A stretch of DNA of 64,000 nt from NCBI GenBank assembly GCA_014281115.1, contig JACONQ010000003.1, forward strand, positions 1,612,001 through 1,676,000, written 5' to 3'. How positions within the stretch are numbered: the stretch's first letter is position 1; every line of letters starts with the position of its first letter. A program made the translations under genes and the position numbers. This document shows, one piece after another, positions 36,103 to 47,641 of this stretch. The notes below the pieces were generated by a model. That model was not told the origin of the DNA. It saw nothing but the letters and a program-made list of their open reading frames with translations, and ran no database searches. This DNA is from Laburnicola sp. R22_1 (Eukaryota; Ascomycota; Dothideomycetes; Pleosporales; Didymosphaeriaceae).

Positions 36103-37667
36103 AGTCGCGTTGCGTTCAGTGGTGTGTCGCTACCGTGGAATTAAAGGTTGTAGACGCGTATGCGTTGAGGACTCGCCGGGATTCAGACTGTTGATAACGT
36201 TGGCGGACGTGAATCAGTCATTTAACGAGAGACTAAGATGAAGACGTAGACTACCGGTGTCTGGTCGAGAAGACGATGATATGGATGGGAGTGACCAGGG
36301 GAGAGACCGAGATATAGAACGGGTGCTGTGGTTACGGGTATGCGATAATTTTACGAAAGCAGCCCTGATCAGCGATCTCTTATCGAGCCAGGATCGGGTG
36401 CAAAGGAAAACTGGGTCGCTGCAAATGAAGGTCGCCGCCGTGTCGCTCAATTGCGTCTTATGTGGAACCCTGAACTCGGTGTCGGAACTAGGTGGTAACG
36501 CCGTCTAGAAAAGGGTTTCCTGAATCATCAATTTGAGTATTTGTTGGGCGAAAGAATTATAATAATATACCGGTCGTTTTTCGCAGGCGACGTCATTCAT
36601 GCAGGTCCCAGGGCACGGTCCACATGGGAAAAACACCAGCGCACCAATGTCTTGTTCATCGCCCTCCCATCTTCGAGCGCACCGTGTACGCTGTCCACGC
36701 TGTTGACAAAACCACCACACCCGTCTTCTTGGCACCGCTTCTGAACCCCATAGCAACCTCTCGTACGTTTCACCGGTTCATGGGCGTGCGGCTCAGCGTA
36801 AGCGGTCGATCCCTCACGGATCTGCGTGCGTGGGGCCGCCGATCGCCAACAACTGCACCATCAACAAAAAGTCCTTGCGGCGGTCCCACAACTTTCTTCA
36901 GATCGATTAAGATCTCATGTATCGAGACCGGAGTGTTCCTCGTCGTTTTTTTGCTACCCAAGGTATACCCTTTGCAGGCTTGAAACAGCGCAGGCCCAAG
37001 GTAGAACTTACCAGGGGCTTGTGCTTCCCGGGGCCCTAGGTTTAGTACTCCCACCCCTTCCTGTACGACCTTGGCCTAAAGAACAAAACATTTTGCAGCT
37101 TCAACAAGCCGCATCACTGCTAAATGTCTGTCTTGCTATCGTATGCTAATTCCAAACAACCCAGAGCAAGATCACTTCCCACGATCGACACAACAATACT
37201 CTCCAAGTTCATGGGTGTCCTAAATGATGAAGAGAACTCGTCATGTAATGAAAGTGTCTCTCAGACTTTGATACCACCGCAGATGCTCGGAGCATTCGTA
37301 CAGTCTGTTTTTACATGCTTAGGCTATCCTCACCATATAGAAAGTAGACACTCCTCCCTTACCCTTCTTAGCTCATAGCGAACTGCAATACATTTAGGCA
37401 CCTCCATGAGGACTCATGATCCCACGACCACGTCTTAGCATGCAACGGGGTGTTCTTTCCCTGCCCGTGCGGTGAAGCTGCCGCGCAGCGAAACACTGCC
37501 TGCCGTTTGCTCGTGCGGCACCTCCCCACAACCTCAAGCAACCGACGTCACCGTCAACAATAAATACTCTGAAGCAGCGCCTGATCTACGCACAACTCTA
37601 CACAAACACCCACTCCACCTCGCTCGTCGCACTCCACCCTACCCATCCAACGCCGATCCCGAACACC
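36103..37667. other. Intergenic region
   Basis: About 1.56 kb between divergent genes (MscS-type on minus, SMP-repeat protein on plus). Overlapping frames of 80-120 codons on both strands near 36.6-37.1 kb have no recognisable domain and no consistent coding signal that I can see. The region near 37.55-37.66 kb is CA/CT-rich, as expected for a fungal 5' UTR of the plus-strand gene. Confidence 0.45.
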
Positions 37668-38930
37668 ATGTCGTCCGACGACCTCAAAAATACCGTAAGT
37701 GTCTGCTGTGTCCTATCATAGGGAGTCACAGCCTCACCTTACCCAGGGCCGTGGATCTAGCTCACTCTTCCGCAAGGTCCTTCAAAAGTTGCAGACAGAC
37801 CCGCTCAGCATCACGCCCGAGGAGGCCCGCCGCATGAGCGAGCAGTTCGAGGCCAGCGACCCACGTTCAGCAAAGATCATTTCCGCCGTCGAGTCCCTCG
37901 CCCTGGCTGCTCAAGACTTCAATGGCAAGCTTCCCTCGATGGGCCACGATGCTCATCACTCGCTCATGACCTTGGTCACCGACCTGAAGATTGCCGTCGA
38001 TAATAACCCTAACGTCGTCACCTCCGACATCCTTAGGACTACACAGGGTATCGTCAGCAGTAAGTACAGTGGAATGGCTCATCTGATCAAAGTCTTGTGA
38101 GTTGTACAGCACTGACCCTGTTCACAGAGATGCAGCGAGCCATCGGTCAGACCAACGCTCCTCACCCTGAACTGGAAGCAGAGCTCCAGGCGGAAATCGC
38201 TAAGATCGAACCCAAGATTGAGCAACGCACCGTCACGAAGGCGGAAGCTGACCATCTTCATTCTCTCGAAGCCCGTGCTCACGGTCATACAGAGAAAGGT
38301 GGCATTACAGCCGTCGCTCAGTCAGTTGCCGCCAAGCGTGAGCGTTCTCTGTCCTTCGGTGATCCTCAGGCCGAGCTCCAGGTAGAGAATGCTAAGATCG
38401 AGCCCAAGGTCAAGCAGGGCACCGTTTCCAAGGCGAAAGCTGACCACCTTCATTCCCTCGAAGTTCGTGCTCGCGGCTACATGGAGAAAGGCGGAGTCAC
38501 AGCTGTTGCTCAGTCAATCGCCGACAAGCGTGAGCGTACTCTTTCCCTCAGTGACCCCCAGTCCGAGTTTCAGGCAGAAAACACTAGGCTTGAGCCTAAG
38601 ATTGAGCAAGGCACGGTCACCAAAGCGGAAGCTGATCACCTTCATTCTCTTGAAGTTCGTGCTCACGGATATACGGAGAAAGGCGGAGCCACAGCTGTTG
38701 CTCAGTCGATTGCGGACAAGCGTGAGCGAAAGGGTACGCTCAGTGATACTCTGAGTGCCACCACCAATGAAACCGGCTCGAGTGTTAAAACTGGTGCTCC
38801 TACGACGACCGCTACTTCCGCTACCGCCTCATCTGGAAATCGTGGAAGCACTGAGACCCTTTCCAAGGGAGAGGAGGCATATGGTCACGCCCGCAAGGCC
38901 AGCGCTGCGACTGCGGTCGAAGCCAACTAG
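37668..38930 (+). CDS. LEA-like protein with three SMP repeats
   Basis: Three exons (37668-37694, 37747-38059, 38128-38930) encode 380 residues. The N-terminal 110 residues are helical (LFRKVLQKLQTDPLSITPEE). Residues about 125-325 hold three tandem units of exactly 64 residues. Each has the string KAEADHLHSLE (or a close variant), then a Gly-Gly turn and AVAQSIADKRER. This resembles the seed maturation protein (SMP) type of LEA domain (DAAAIQSAE...PPGGVAAAAQSAA). The C-terminus is Ser/Thr/Ala-rich and disordered. There is no signal peptide or membrane segment, so a cytosolic or nuclear protectant role in desiccation, spores or stress is plausible. That is inference. The gene is convergent with RNA1, 302 bases away. 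Confidence 0.82.
38160..38735 (+). repeat. Three tandem 192-bp coding repeats
   Basis: The string encoding DHLHSLE starts at 38250, 38442 and 38634, so the period is exactly 192 bases (64 codons). The copies have diverged at many third positions but keep length and frame, so the repeat is under coding constraint rather than a recent slip. Confidence 0.9.
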
Positions 38931-39232
38931 TTCGGATCGGGAGCTATGAGGTTCAGTCATTCGACGCCACAATAAGATCGGAAGATCCTGATATGGCTCC
39001 AGGGGTTCCTGGCGGAAGAGGAGCATGCGCCTGCATTACCTATCCGAGAATAGCCCATAGTCTGGAAGATGCACACTAGGCACTGTATATATAGCATACA
39101 GGTATATGTAGTTGAAAAGCAATGATTACACAAGCCTGTTTTCGATCTATGGTATCTGTACGCACATGCTCGTCTCCGCACCCAAACTTTACAACATGGC
39201 ATATGAGCCCTGGAGCCCTAGAGACTGCTACT

Positions 39233-40573
39233 TCACCTGATCTCGGTCTTGGCCAAAGCATCCGCCAAATCATCCACCTTCTTGTCCTTCTCCTGCGGCA
39301 AGTTCTCTTCCTCAGCCTCCTGTGCAGCAATAACTTCCCGTGCAGCCTTCTCCTGGGCCTCAACACCTTCATCCTCTTCATCACTTCCCGCCTTCGCCTC
39401 GTCCTCGCTCACCTCATCCTCATCTTCAGATTCCAACTCATCCAGGTCGCCAACACCCCAATATTTCTCGTCGTCCTCCCCGACACCACCAGAAGCCTCC
39501 TTTCGCTTTTCAAGCCCATCGCGGAGCTTGTCGATGGATGGGTCCTCAGCGTCAAACCTGTTGCCCTCCAGTTCAATACGACGAAGAGCGGGGAGCTTCG
39601 GTAAAGCGTCAGCAAGGCCAGCTAAACCCTTTGTATTTATCTCATTGAACTCCAGGCGGAGAACCTCGAGCTTGGGATTCTTGCCTGTCTGCAGAGCAGA
39701 CGCAAAAGCGATGCCGCCGCGGCCACTAAGCAGACAGTCGCCGACTCCAAGGTCCTTTAGATGGGGCCAGTTGCTCAGAACGTTGGCGAGGGCTTTAGCG
39801 CCGGTGGCGGTGAAGGTGTTGTCTTGAAGATCGAGGACCTCGATCTTGGTCGAGTGGAAGAAGCCGTTGTTGAGAAGGTGCGTTATGCCCTCAGAGCGGA
39901 TACCGTTCTGCACCATTTTGACTTCTTTGACGCCAGTGTGCGCAGCGTACGCTTTGGCCCACGCAGCCATGCTGCCGTTCTCCAGGCGGTTCCGACCACA
40001 GATGACGGTCTCGAGGTCAGGCACCTCCTTGCCATCCTTCTTTGCAAGCTCTTTCTTCTCCGCGAGCACGGTGAGGGCGTCAGCGATCAGGACACCTGCT
40101 GCGGGACCAAGACCATTATTGTTTAGGATCAAGTGGCGGAGGGGAACGTGCTGCGAGAGGAAGTCCACAAGGGGCGCTTGGGTGTTCAGGCCGAAAGCGT
40201 TGTCGGAAAGGTTGACGGTGTAGAGGTTCGGCAGTGTCAGGAGCGAGGTTAGGAGAGCAGACAGCGCTTGAGGGATCTCAGAGAGGAGGCGGCCCGTGAA
40301 GACGTCAGCGAAGTTTGCGACCTGTAGCAGTGCATGTTAGCGGAGGGGCAGCCAGTGATGTCTGTGGACGAGGATTCCAACCTGCAACTTCTTCTTGGTC
40401 TCCAGCACTTTCGCAAGCGCCTCACTAGCCCCTACTCCCAGAGTGTTGCCCAAGAACCTGACTTCCTCGACATCCTCGTTCTCTTTTAGCGCTTGGATGT
40501 GCGGCTCGATGTCCTCGGCGGTGTCGAGCTTGAGGCTCTTGCCCTCCAGGGAGAAGATCTTGGATCCAGGCAT
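39233..40573 (-). CDS. RNA1: Ran GTPase-activating protein (Rna1)
   Basis: Two exons (40573-40382, 40321-39233; 60-nt intron) encode 426 residues. The body is a series of leucine-rich repeats of the ribonuclease-inhibitor/RanGAP type (LRHLILNNNGLGPAAG, KIEVLDLQDNTFTATGAKAL, KLEVLRLEFNEINTKGLAGL). The segment VICGRNRLENGS contains the conserved RanGAP arginine region. The C-terminal 90 residues are strongly acidic, as in Rna1. The protein stimulates GTP hydrolysis by Ran in the cytoplasm and sets the direction of nuclear transport. It is divergent from COX17 with 248 bases between start codons. No lesion is seen. Confidence 0.95.
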
Positions 40574-40821
40574 AACACAGGACCCGAAGGCTAAAAGATA
40601 CTCGGACGACTAGCAAGAACGGAAGAGGCAGAATCTGGGGCGGGGCGAGCGAGCGGCTCCTCAATAATTGTTGTTGTTGTGCGTTGGTGGGGTCGATTTG
40701 CGTTAGGACCGGATCCCTGCACGTGGCGTAGCGGCCAGAGCGGAAGAGCCAAGCGCCAAGTCAAGATTCAGTTTGAATTGCTCAGCAAGCAGCCTCCAAA
40801 GCAACAACCACACACATCGCA
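40574..40821. promoter_or_regulatory. Shared divergent promoter of RNA1 and COX17
   Basis: Only 248 bases separate the two start codons, so both core promoters must lie here. A TTG-repeat/ATT stretch (40661-40680) and a CA-rich tract just before the COX17 ATG are visible. No specific factor site can be named with confidence. Confidence 0.6.
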
Positions 40822-41155
40822 ATGGGTTCAGGACAATCAGGTACGCTTGACGAGACAATCGACTCAGCAGGGACTAACTTGACGATAGCACCAACGCCAC
40901 CGCCACCGACGGCCGCCAACATGGGCGCAGACCTTAAGACTCCCGGTGAACCCGCGAAACCGAAGGCATGGAGCTTGTTCCCAGCTCATAGTCATGTGGC
41001 TAACTGCAATTTAGCCCTGTTGTGTCTGTACGGATGAGAAGGCGAAACGCGACGAATGCATGCTCTTCTCAAGCTCAAACAACGCCCAGGAAGAATGCGC
41101 CGATCTCGTAACCAAGTACAAGGTCTGCATGGCCGGCTATGGATTCAAGATATAA
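40822..41155 (+). CDS. COX17: Cytochrome c oxidase copper chaperone Cox17
   Basis: Three small exons (40822-40840, 40889-40965, 41015-41155) encode 78 residues. The C-terminal half has the copper-binding CC motif in KPCCVC and the twin CX9C helices (DECMLFSS..., then CADLVTKYKVC), ending CMAGYGFKI, as in Cox17. The protein carries Cu(I) in the intermembrane space to Sco1/Cox11 for oxidase assembly. The N-terminus carries an extra Pro-rich stretch (APTPPPPT). The second intron (40966-41014) starts with GC, not GT (AAG|GCATGG), and ends TTTAG after a CTAAC branch site. The GC donor is the only one nearby that keeps frame and gives KPKPCCVC. Confidence 0.9.
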
Positions 41156-41372
41156 CGATATGATGCGAAAGGGGGCGATTGTAGGATACTTGTCGGAGCT
41201 ACAATAGAATGTACAATACGAAGCATACGCATGGCGCAAGCATTGTAGGAGATACTAGAGTCTGGAATTGGGCTACCTGATGCACACGATAAACCCAAAC
41301 TCCCCTCCGCTTAATGGCATCTAAGAGATGGGTATCTTCATAACGTTTGAACACGGAAATCAGAAGTTTAAC

Positions 41373-43192
41373 CTACTGGGTCTTGCATTTTGCTCCCGAG
41401 CCTGCCGGCCCAAATAATTCGCTTTTGCAAAGTAGCGTCCACAAACACCAAATATAACAGAGGGCAAAACCACCGCATCCAATAATAGAATTTGCGACGA
41501 CCCATAAGTCCAGTTTGTCGGTTGGTGTAGTGACAAATGCCTCCACCACGTGCCATCCAACCATGGCGAGATAAATGTTGAGGTGCAGTACTTTCGTCAA
41601 TAGGCCAAGTCCACCTCTCGTCCCCTCATGATATGCTGATAGTGAAACAGGTGGCAATCCAAGTAAGTACGCCCATAGTAGCGTTATGACGAAATAAGGT
41701 ACTCTTAGTTCGTCCCTCTTTAGTAGCGGAAACATGGTCCAAACACCCAGCATATTGGCCAATCCGACCCAAGCACGGATGGACGGCAAGAGGCCACCGT
41801 GTCCACTCAGTAAAACGGTCATTGGCAGCAACGGAAGAAGGACATTCTTCTCGTGGACTTGGTATGAACACAGAAAGAACCCCCATGAGGTCGTAGCTAG
41901 CGCCAGTGGGACTAGCTGTTTTCGTGGTCGCAGGAAGAGGATCAGACACGGCGGCGCAATTGAGATCGACGTAGCAGCAAGCGCCGCACGCTGGAGAAGA
42001 GGGCCCGAGTATCTGTGAAGCTTATGGAAAGTGTGGATGGTACACCAAATGTTCGCGACCTTGTCTTCAAACAGGCCTCGGGCGAATGGGAAGATTCTGT
42101 GGACTGATTGGGCCACTTGCAAGATGTATGGATAGTACCAAGCTTCAGTATTCAAAGTAATGGGAAGAGATTCCAGAAGCGGAGGAAGAGGGAGGCCTTG
42201 CTGCGGCACATCCTTATATGTGTCGTAAGCAACTCCAGCAAGGAACGGGAGATAGAGCAGCGCAAAAGACGCAAGCGTGATCGTAGCAATCAATATCAAC
42301 CGTGTTAGATCAATGCGCGGAAAGACGCATATTCCGAGAAGATATGCAAAAACGGCAGGCGCGTAGAATAGGGCCATTTGTTTGAAACCAAGCGCGCCAA
42401 CGAAGAATACGCAGCTCCATAGGAAACGTCCGGCCAGCATACTGGACATACTGGCCACTGTGAGGCCGAGCATGACGGTATTGTACTGGAAGTGACCATG
42501 ATCGATAAGTAGGGTGGCAGGCTGCATAAGAATCGCGACCAATGCGATGGATGCTTCCCAGACATTGACCTTCTCAGCTCGCGAGTACCGTCGCAGGAAT
42601 ATGATGAGAGCGGGGACGTGGATGAGATATTCTGACGCAAAGACGGTGGCGCGCATGTAAATCTTGAGCAACGGGTCGTCGAGGCCCCTGGAGTCGAATA
42701 ATGCAAACCATTGCGGGTTGATGGCGGAGCCACTTGTTTCCATTAGCAGACGCTCTGCGTGGGTACTTGCTGGCGAAGAGAGACGTACATTACTCCTAGG
42801 AGCCAACTATGGTACGCAGTGAGGGGAGGGTAGTCCAAGCCCCACCAATGTAGGTCATAGAAATACCATTGTGACGCGGGAAGGTGTTGGGTGATTTCCA
42901 TCCAATGTCGCTGGGCTTCGAAGTCGCCATGCATGGGTGGAGACGCAAACCCAGAGTACCCCCAGAGACCGGTCGTCCATCGGAAGAGGCCCACGATCAT
43001 AAGAATGAGCGGAATCGTGACCCATTGCGAAACGACGCCCTTGGCCGGCCAGAGGAAAGCAACGAGGGGAAAGGCAGGCTTGCGGGCATGGTTGGTCTGG
43101 TCTACATCGAGCGTGCCGTGGGTTACGTGTGCGAGCGAGCCCTCCTCGATCTTTCTCCGCCGGCGAGGTTTGTAGGCCTGCGGCGAAGCCAT
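41373..43192 (-). CDS. ALG6: Dolichyl-P-Glc:Man9GlcNAc2-PP-dolichol alpha-1,3-glucosyltransferase
   Basis: Two exons (43192-42789, 42732-41373; 56-nt intron) encode 587 residues. An upstream in-frame Met at 43240 would add 16. It is a multi-spanning ER membrane protein of the ALG6/ALG8 glycosyltransferase family. The luminal loop HWWGLDYPPLTAYHSWLLG with DYPPLTAY separates ALG6 from ALG8, and HGHFQYNTVMLG and SYQVHEKNVLLPLLP are further hallmarks. It adds the first glucose to the lipid-linked N-glycan precursor. I placed the splice at GTACGT...ACAAG because it recreates the expected LLGVIGSAINPQWFAL. The gene is convergent with COX17 (217 bases) and divergent from the NSR1-like gene. Confidence 0.94.
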
Positions 43193-43943
43193 GATTGAAG
43201 TTTGAACACGAGACTGGAGGTGCGCGGTGAATTCTCGCACCCAGGCTTGGTTGGTACCCGCTCGGAGTCGCGGATAGTGCGGTAGCGCACTGGCCCAACG
43301 CGCTCACCGCCTTGGAGCACGGAGCTTGGGCCCAGCCCCGCTAAATTTTTAAAAAGCGAACTTTTTCGCGCCACGCTCTTTCTCTTCACCACCCGCGACT
43401 TCTACTCTCGCGCATCAACACCTTCTTCCTCAACACCAGTCGAGGCTTTCTTTGTGGGCTTTGTGAGGCGAACTGCTACTGAGGGCACTACGAGAGAACT
43501 GCGACTCTCCAATATCAGATCTATCAAGTCAGTGGGCACATGCAAACTATCTCCTTCACACACAGGATCAGAGGGCACGTCTGTCGCTCGTCAGGGCATG
43601 ACATGATTCATCAGCGGGCTTTTCGCCATTGAGGCTATTCATCTTCTCTTCTCGGCATTTGTGGGAACACATCGCCTTGAGTGTGGGCTCTTGTGGGTTG
43701 GCTTTTCGTGGGCTTGAGAATTTTTCGTCGAGAGATGAAAATTTTCTCCAGAGATTCCTGTGGGCTTTTCGCAATCTGAGACATCCAAGAAGTCGGCCTT
43801 CAACGCATCACGGGTCCTCGAGACCAGCGCTTGGACGACGAGACCTCCGCGTCTTTCCTCTTTTCCCCTTGTCCATGTTCTACCCTTCGACTATAGATTG
43901 CGCGCAACATACTGATACGTCTCAGCTATAGATACCGTCAGTC
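43193..43943. promoter_or_regulatory. Divergent intergenic region of ALG6 and NSR1-like gene
   Basis: 751 bases between start codons. Near 43715-43755 lies an imperfect inverted repeat (GAGAATTTTTCGTC ... GATGAAAATTTTCTC). Its right arm contains TGAAAATTTT, similar to the RRPE element of ribosome-biogenesis promoters, which would fit the NSR1-like gene. This is a resemblance only. Small frames in the region look non-coding. Confidence 0.4.
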
Positions 43944-45470
43944 ATGTCGAAGACAAAGGTCGCCAAGCCGTCCAAAAAGGACTCCAAGAAGTCCGAACTC
44001 TCCGCTGTGAAGGAGGGTCGGGTCACGAAGCCGGCTCAGACACCCAAGTCCAAGAGTAAGGAGGTTGCTAAGGCTGCCGTTTCCAAGAAGGAGAAGAAGT
44101 CCAAGAAGGCTCCTACTCCCGAGCCGGAGTCTGAGTCCGAGGCCTCTGATTCCAGCGAGAGTGAGGCCGACAGCTCCGATAGCAGCGAGGATGAGAAGGT
44201 TGAGAGCAAGGCGCCCGCTAAGGCCAAGACCAATGGTGCTGCTAAGCCTGCTGTAGCGGCCAAGGCCGCCGACTCCAGCTCTGAGTCTTCAGAGAGTAGC
44301 GATGAGGAAGACAGCGACGAAGATTCTGTTGCACCTAAGGCCAACGGCGCTGCTAAGCCCCCTGTCAAGGACGATTCTGACTCTTCTGAGTCTGAGGATG
44401 ATTCTGAGAGTGAATCTGAGCAAGCGAAGCCAGCTGCTAAGGCTGACGTATTTGGTTTCCGTGCTGACCATTGATATCTTGCTTACGTTTATCATAGGAC
44501 TCTGACTCTGACTCCGACTCCGACTCCGATTCCTCCGATTCTGATTCTAGCGAGAGCGATGAGGAAGAGCAGGAAGCTCCGTCCAAGAAGCGCAAGGCCG
44601 AGACCGAGGCTGAGCCTGCCGTCAAGAAGGTCAAGGCTGAGCCTGCTGACGAGGGTGTCAAGAACCTCTTTGTTGGAAATCTCAGCTGGAACGTTGACGA
44701 GGACTGGCTTTCCACCACGTTCGCGCCATATGGTGAGATTGCGGGCTGCCGCGTCATCACCGACCGTGAGTCTGGTCGCTCCAAGGGGTAAGTCATCGTT
44801 GATATTTGTTGCCGTATTTTGCTGACATGACCAAAGCTTTGGATATGTAGAGTTTACCACTTCGGAGGCTGCAAAGAAGGCCAAGGAGGAGCTCCACGCC
44901 ACAGAGCTCGATGGTCGTGACCTGAACGTCGACTTCAGTGTGCCTCGCGAGAAACCTCAGGGCGGAGCAGAGAAGCAAAACGCCCGTGCCAAACAATTCG
45001 GCGACAAGCGCAGCCCCCCTAGCAACACTCTGTTCATCGGTAACCTATCGTTCGAGTCAACCAACGAGTCTATTGGTGAGGCCTTCAGCAGCTACGGCGA
45101 GATCGCTCGTGTCTCTCTCCCTACAGATCGCGACACTGGCGCCCCCAAGGGCTTCGGTTATGTCGAGTTCAGCTCTATCTCTGAGGCACAGGCTGCGCTT
45201 GACGGTTTGAGCGGCGCTGATGTCGATGGCCGTAACATTCGTATTGACTTCGCTGCTGCCCGCGACAATAACGGAGGTGGTGATCGTGGAGGCCGTGGTG
45301 GTTTCGGTGGTGGGCGCGGAGGTGGTCGCGGCGGCGGCCGTGGAGGCCGTGGAGGCTTCGGCGATCGTGGTGGTCGCGGAGGTCGTGGTGGAGCACGTGG
45401 AGGCCGTGGTGGATTTTCCACCAACCGCGGCGGCTTCAACGACTTCAAAGGCCAGAAGGTGACCTTCTAA
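43944..45470 (+). CDS. Nucleolin/Nsr1/gar2-like nucleolar RNA-binding protein
   Basis: Three exons (43944-44447, 44498-44787, 44837-45470; introns 50 and 49 nt) encode 475 residues. Residues 1-200 alternate Lys-rich blocks with acidic Ser runs, the classic casein-kinase-2-type tract of nucleolin and Nsr1. Two RRM domains follow: about 215-295 (RNP2 LFVGNL, RNP1 KGFGYVEF) and about 310-395 (RNP2 LFIGNL, RNP1 KGFGYVEF). The tail (about 405-475) is a Gly-Arg-rich RGG domain ending GQKVTF. Members work in pre-rRNA processing and 40S assembly in the nucleolus. All parts are intact. The acidic and RGG tracts are low-complexity at DNA level too. Confidence 0.95.
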
Positions 45471-46727
45471 GCGCTTTCTGGTACTGACGTATCTCGCGCA
45501 CGATTTCTTACATAGTCGTCTACCACAGTTGATACGGGACGGTAATTATTTGCGTTGAGTATGCGTGGATGGCCTATATTTCTCTAGGTCTCGTGCCGGG
45601 CTCGAGATGATATGGCATTTTTGATGTAATATTCCCTCATACTCGCGCTTTGGCGTTAATGGAACAAAAGTATTTATGCCCTTGTATATGGCCGCAATAG
45701 TATTGCGGTGTTGAAGTAAGTAAAGGGTTGCGGGTTAGTCTATGCAAACGATGAATCCAGCATATCACAGAATCAAGTTTGCCACCTTCCTTGAACCATG
45801 ATCTATGTGAGATACTTAATGCCCTTATCTACCGTTGTGTTTACTTAAGCACACCCTTCTAGGTTTCATAGCATATAACACTTATACAGCAATAGAAGTA
45901 ATCCCTGTCCTGATCGAAATACAATATGTACCTGGACCAGCCAGCTCTATATAAGATATATTATAAACCCAGCTTTCAATAGCCTATAGAAGACGAAGAC
46001 CTTGGAAGCAAATAGTCAATGGGCTTGTTAAAGGGGAGTACACAAATCTTCACTCTATATAATTAGTCGCTCGAACTACCTAGCGCCTGGTTGACGAGTG
46101 GTTCAGTTATAAATCATAGTAATAGTCTTCAAATATATACATCTTAGACACTGTAACATTCTGCAACATAAGTAATGCTAAACACTACTCGCGCTGCCGG
46201 CCTACGAGATTACTCTAACCACTGTTGGTACTTATCATCACTAACATGCATTGCTAAATGCCATAGGATACCTATGGCACATAGATATATCAGGTACGCT
46301 AATACGTCTAAAGTAGGTACGGCATTCTACTGCAATGAGCGTATATACAACAGGTTTGTCAACACCACCTTGAAACGCTTTTCTGTGTCAACAACAGCAG
46401 GAGGGATAACTGCTATTATTGTAATAATTTTATTAGAAACCCCTTAGTCGCAAAAAAAAACCATACAACAGGTTATTAGTTGTTAGTTGCCAACATTGAC
46501 CAACGTCTACAGACTGGACTTGTACACAAGCTGTACACCACAAGGAAAGAGATCAGACATTCAGACTTTCTACTCTATGCCTAGCTCTAGATTGGATAGA
46601 GTTACAGATCACCTAATGCCCTATGACGCCAATCTCCGTCTCAAGTCTTTACCCCAACTCATACAGATATTCCACCGAACGATGGCCCTTTACTTCTCAC
46701 CTGCATGACATCGCATCACGCCATCGT
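45471..46727. other. Intergenic region, A+T-rich in its second half
   Basis: About 1.26 kb between convergent genes (NSR1-like on plus, PXMP4-like on minus). Around 45.75-46.7 kb the composition becomes A+T-richer with many TA steps, which may be a lightly decayed repeat relic. Short open frames at 46175-46447 and 46487-46708 have no recognisable domain. Confidence 0.4.
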
Positions 46728-47641
46728 TCATTGATTATGACATATGAAAGTCCGTAGCGAATCCCAGTCGTCGGACTGGGCGTAACTGCACCTGGTCAGC
46801 ACATGTGAATCCAACAGAGACGAACGAAAAAACCATAAAACGGGAACCCACATGTAGTTCATACTATTCCTCAAACTTGGCTGCACGGTCTCAGGATGCC
46901 ACCTCCAGACATACATCACCATGGCCCAACTCAAGCTCGCAAAAGCCGGCCACCCATTCCTCACAAGCTCTTTCCTGAAACCACTATTTGCATCCCCCAG
47001 CACCCCCCATCCGCCACCGGCACCATCAACCCTCGGTTGCACCGCTAGTTTCGCAAGGGCTAATGCTACGCGCGCAAACACATATATGACGATCTGCTGG
47101 GAAACCGAATTGTGGATAGTGCGCCCGAAGACGGTGTAGCCGCCGAGGAGGCCCGCGAGGAAGGAGTCGTAGTGGCGTTCTTTGCCGGTAGGGGAAGTGT
47201 GTCGGAGGAGGAGCATGGTCGATTTATAGACAAGAGCGAAGAGGGCGAGGTTGCGGGCGTGTTGGCGGGTTGCTTTAAAGACGAGCCAGCATTTTGAGCG
47301 TAACCTATGTTGCATGAGCGGCGCGTTCGAGGAGCCGAGTACGCAAGAAGGGTAGACATACGAGCCGGAGCGGAAGAGAAAGATCATGCTGCACACATAA
47401 CACATCAGCTTTGCATCTGTCGCATACTCTCAATGGGAGTACCGTACACCAGCGCGTGTGGAAATCGCACTTTTGTCCCGTACACGATGCCATTCCGGAT
47501 GCCTTTCACCAGCGCGAGCACGTCGTGGTACTGCGGGTCTAGGATGATGGCCTCGGCCGCCTTCTGCTCCAAAGTCAGCTATTCACCGCTCGAATACCGC
47601 GCGCAATACGCTCGTGCCTTGAGTGCTAGTAACCGGTCCAT
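46728..47641 (-). CDS. PXMP4/PMP24-like peroxisomal membrane protein, in-frame stop at codon 21
   Basis: Four exons (47641-47448, 47388-47362, 47304-46852, 46785-46728) would encode about 243 residues. The body matches the PXMP4 (PMP24) branch of the Tim17 superfamily: HDVLALVKGIRNGIVYGTKV, MIFLFRSGS, VFKATRQHARNLALFALVYK, TVFGRTIHNSVSQQIV, WHPETVQPSLRNSM, SDDWDSLRTF. It should be a peroxisomal membrane protein of unclear biochemical role. Codon 21 is TAG (47581-47579), just before the conserved LTLEQKAAEAIILDPQYHD. A CAG-to-TAG change would explain it. Alternatively, a GT...AG stretch of 48 nt (47586-47539) contains the stop, and its removal keeps the frame. The gene may therefore be a recent pseudogene, be rescued by splicing, or reflect a sequence error. 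Confidence 0.65.

Noticed and set aside
36505..37054. Overlapping frames of 80-120 codons on both strands between the channel and SMP genes
   Set aside because: Frames overlap on opposite strands, have no domain, and no splice pattern extends them.
42733..42806. Shorter 41-nt intron in ALG6 (GTAATG...CAGAG)
   Set aside because: It also keeps frame, but the 56-nt GTACGT...ACAAG intron has a better donor and branch site and recreates the family junction GVIGSAINP.
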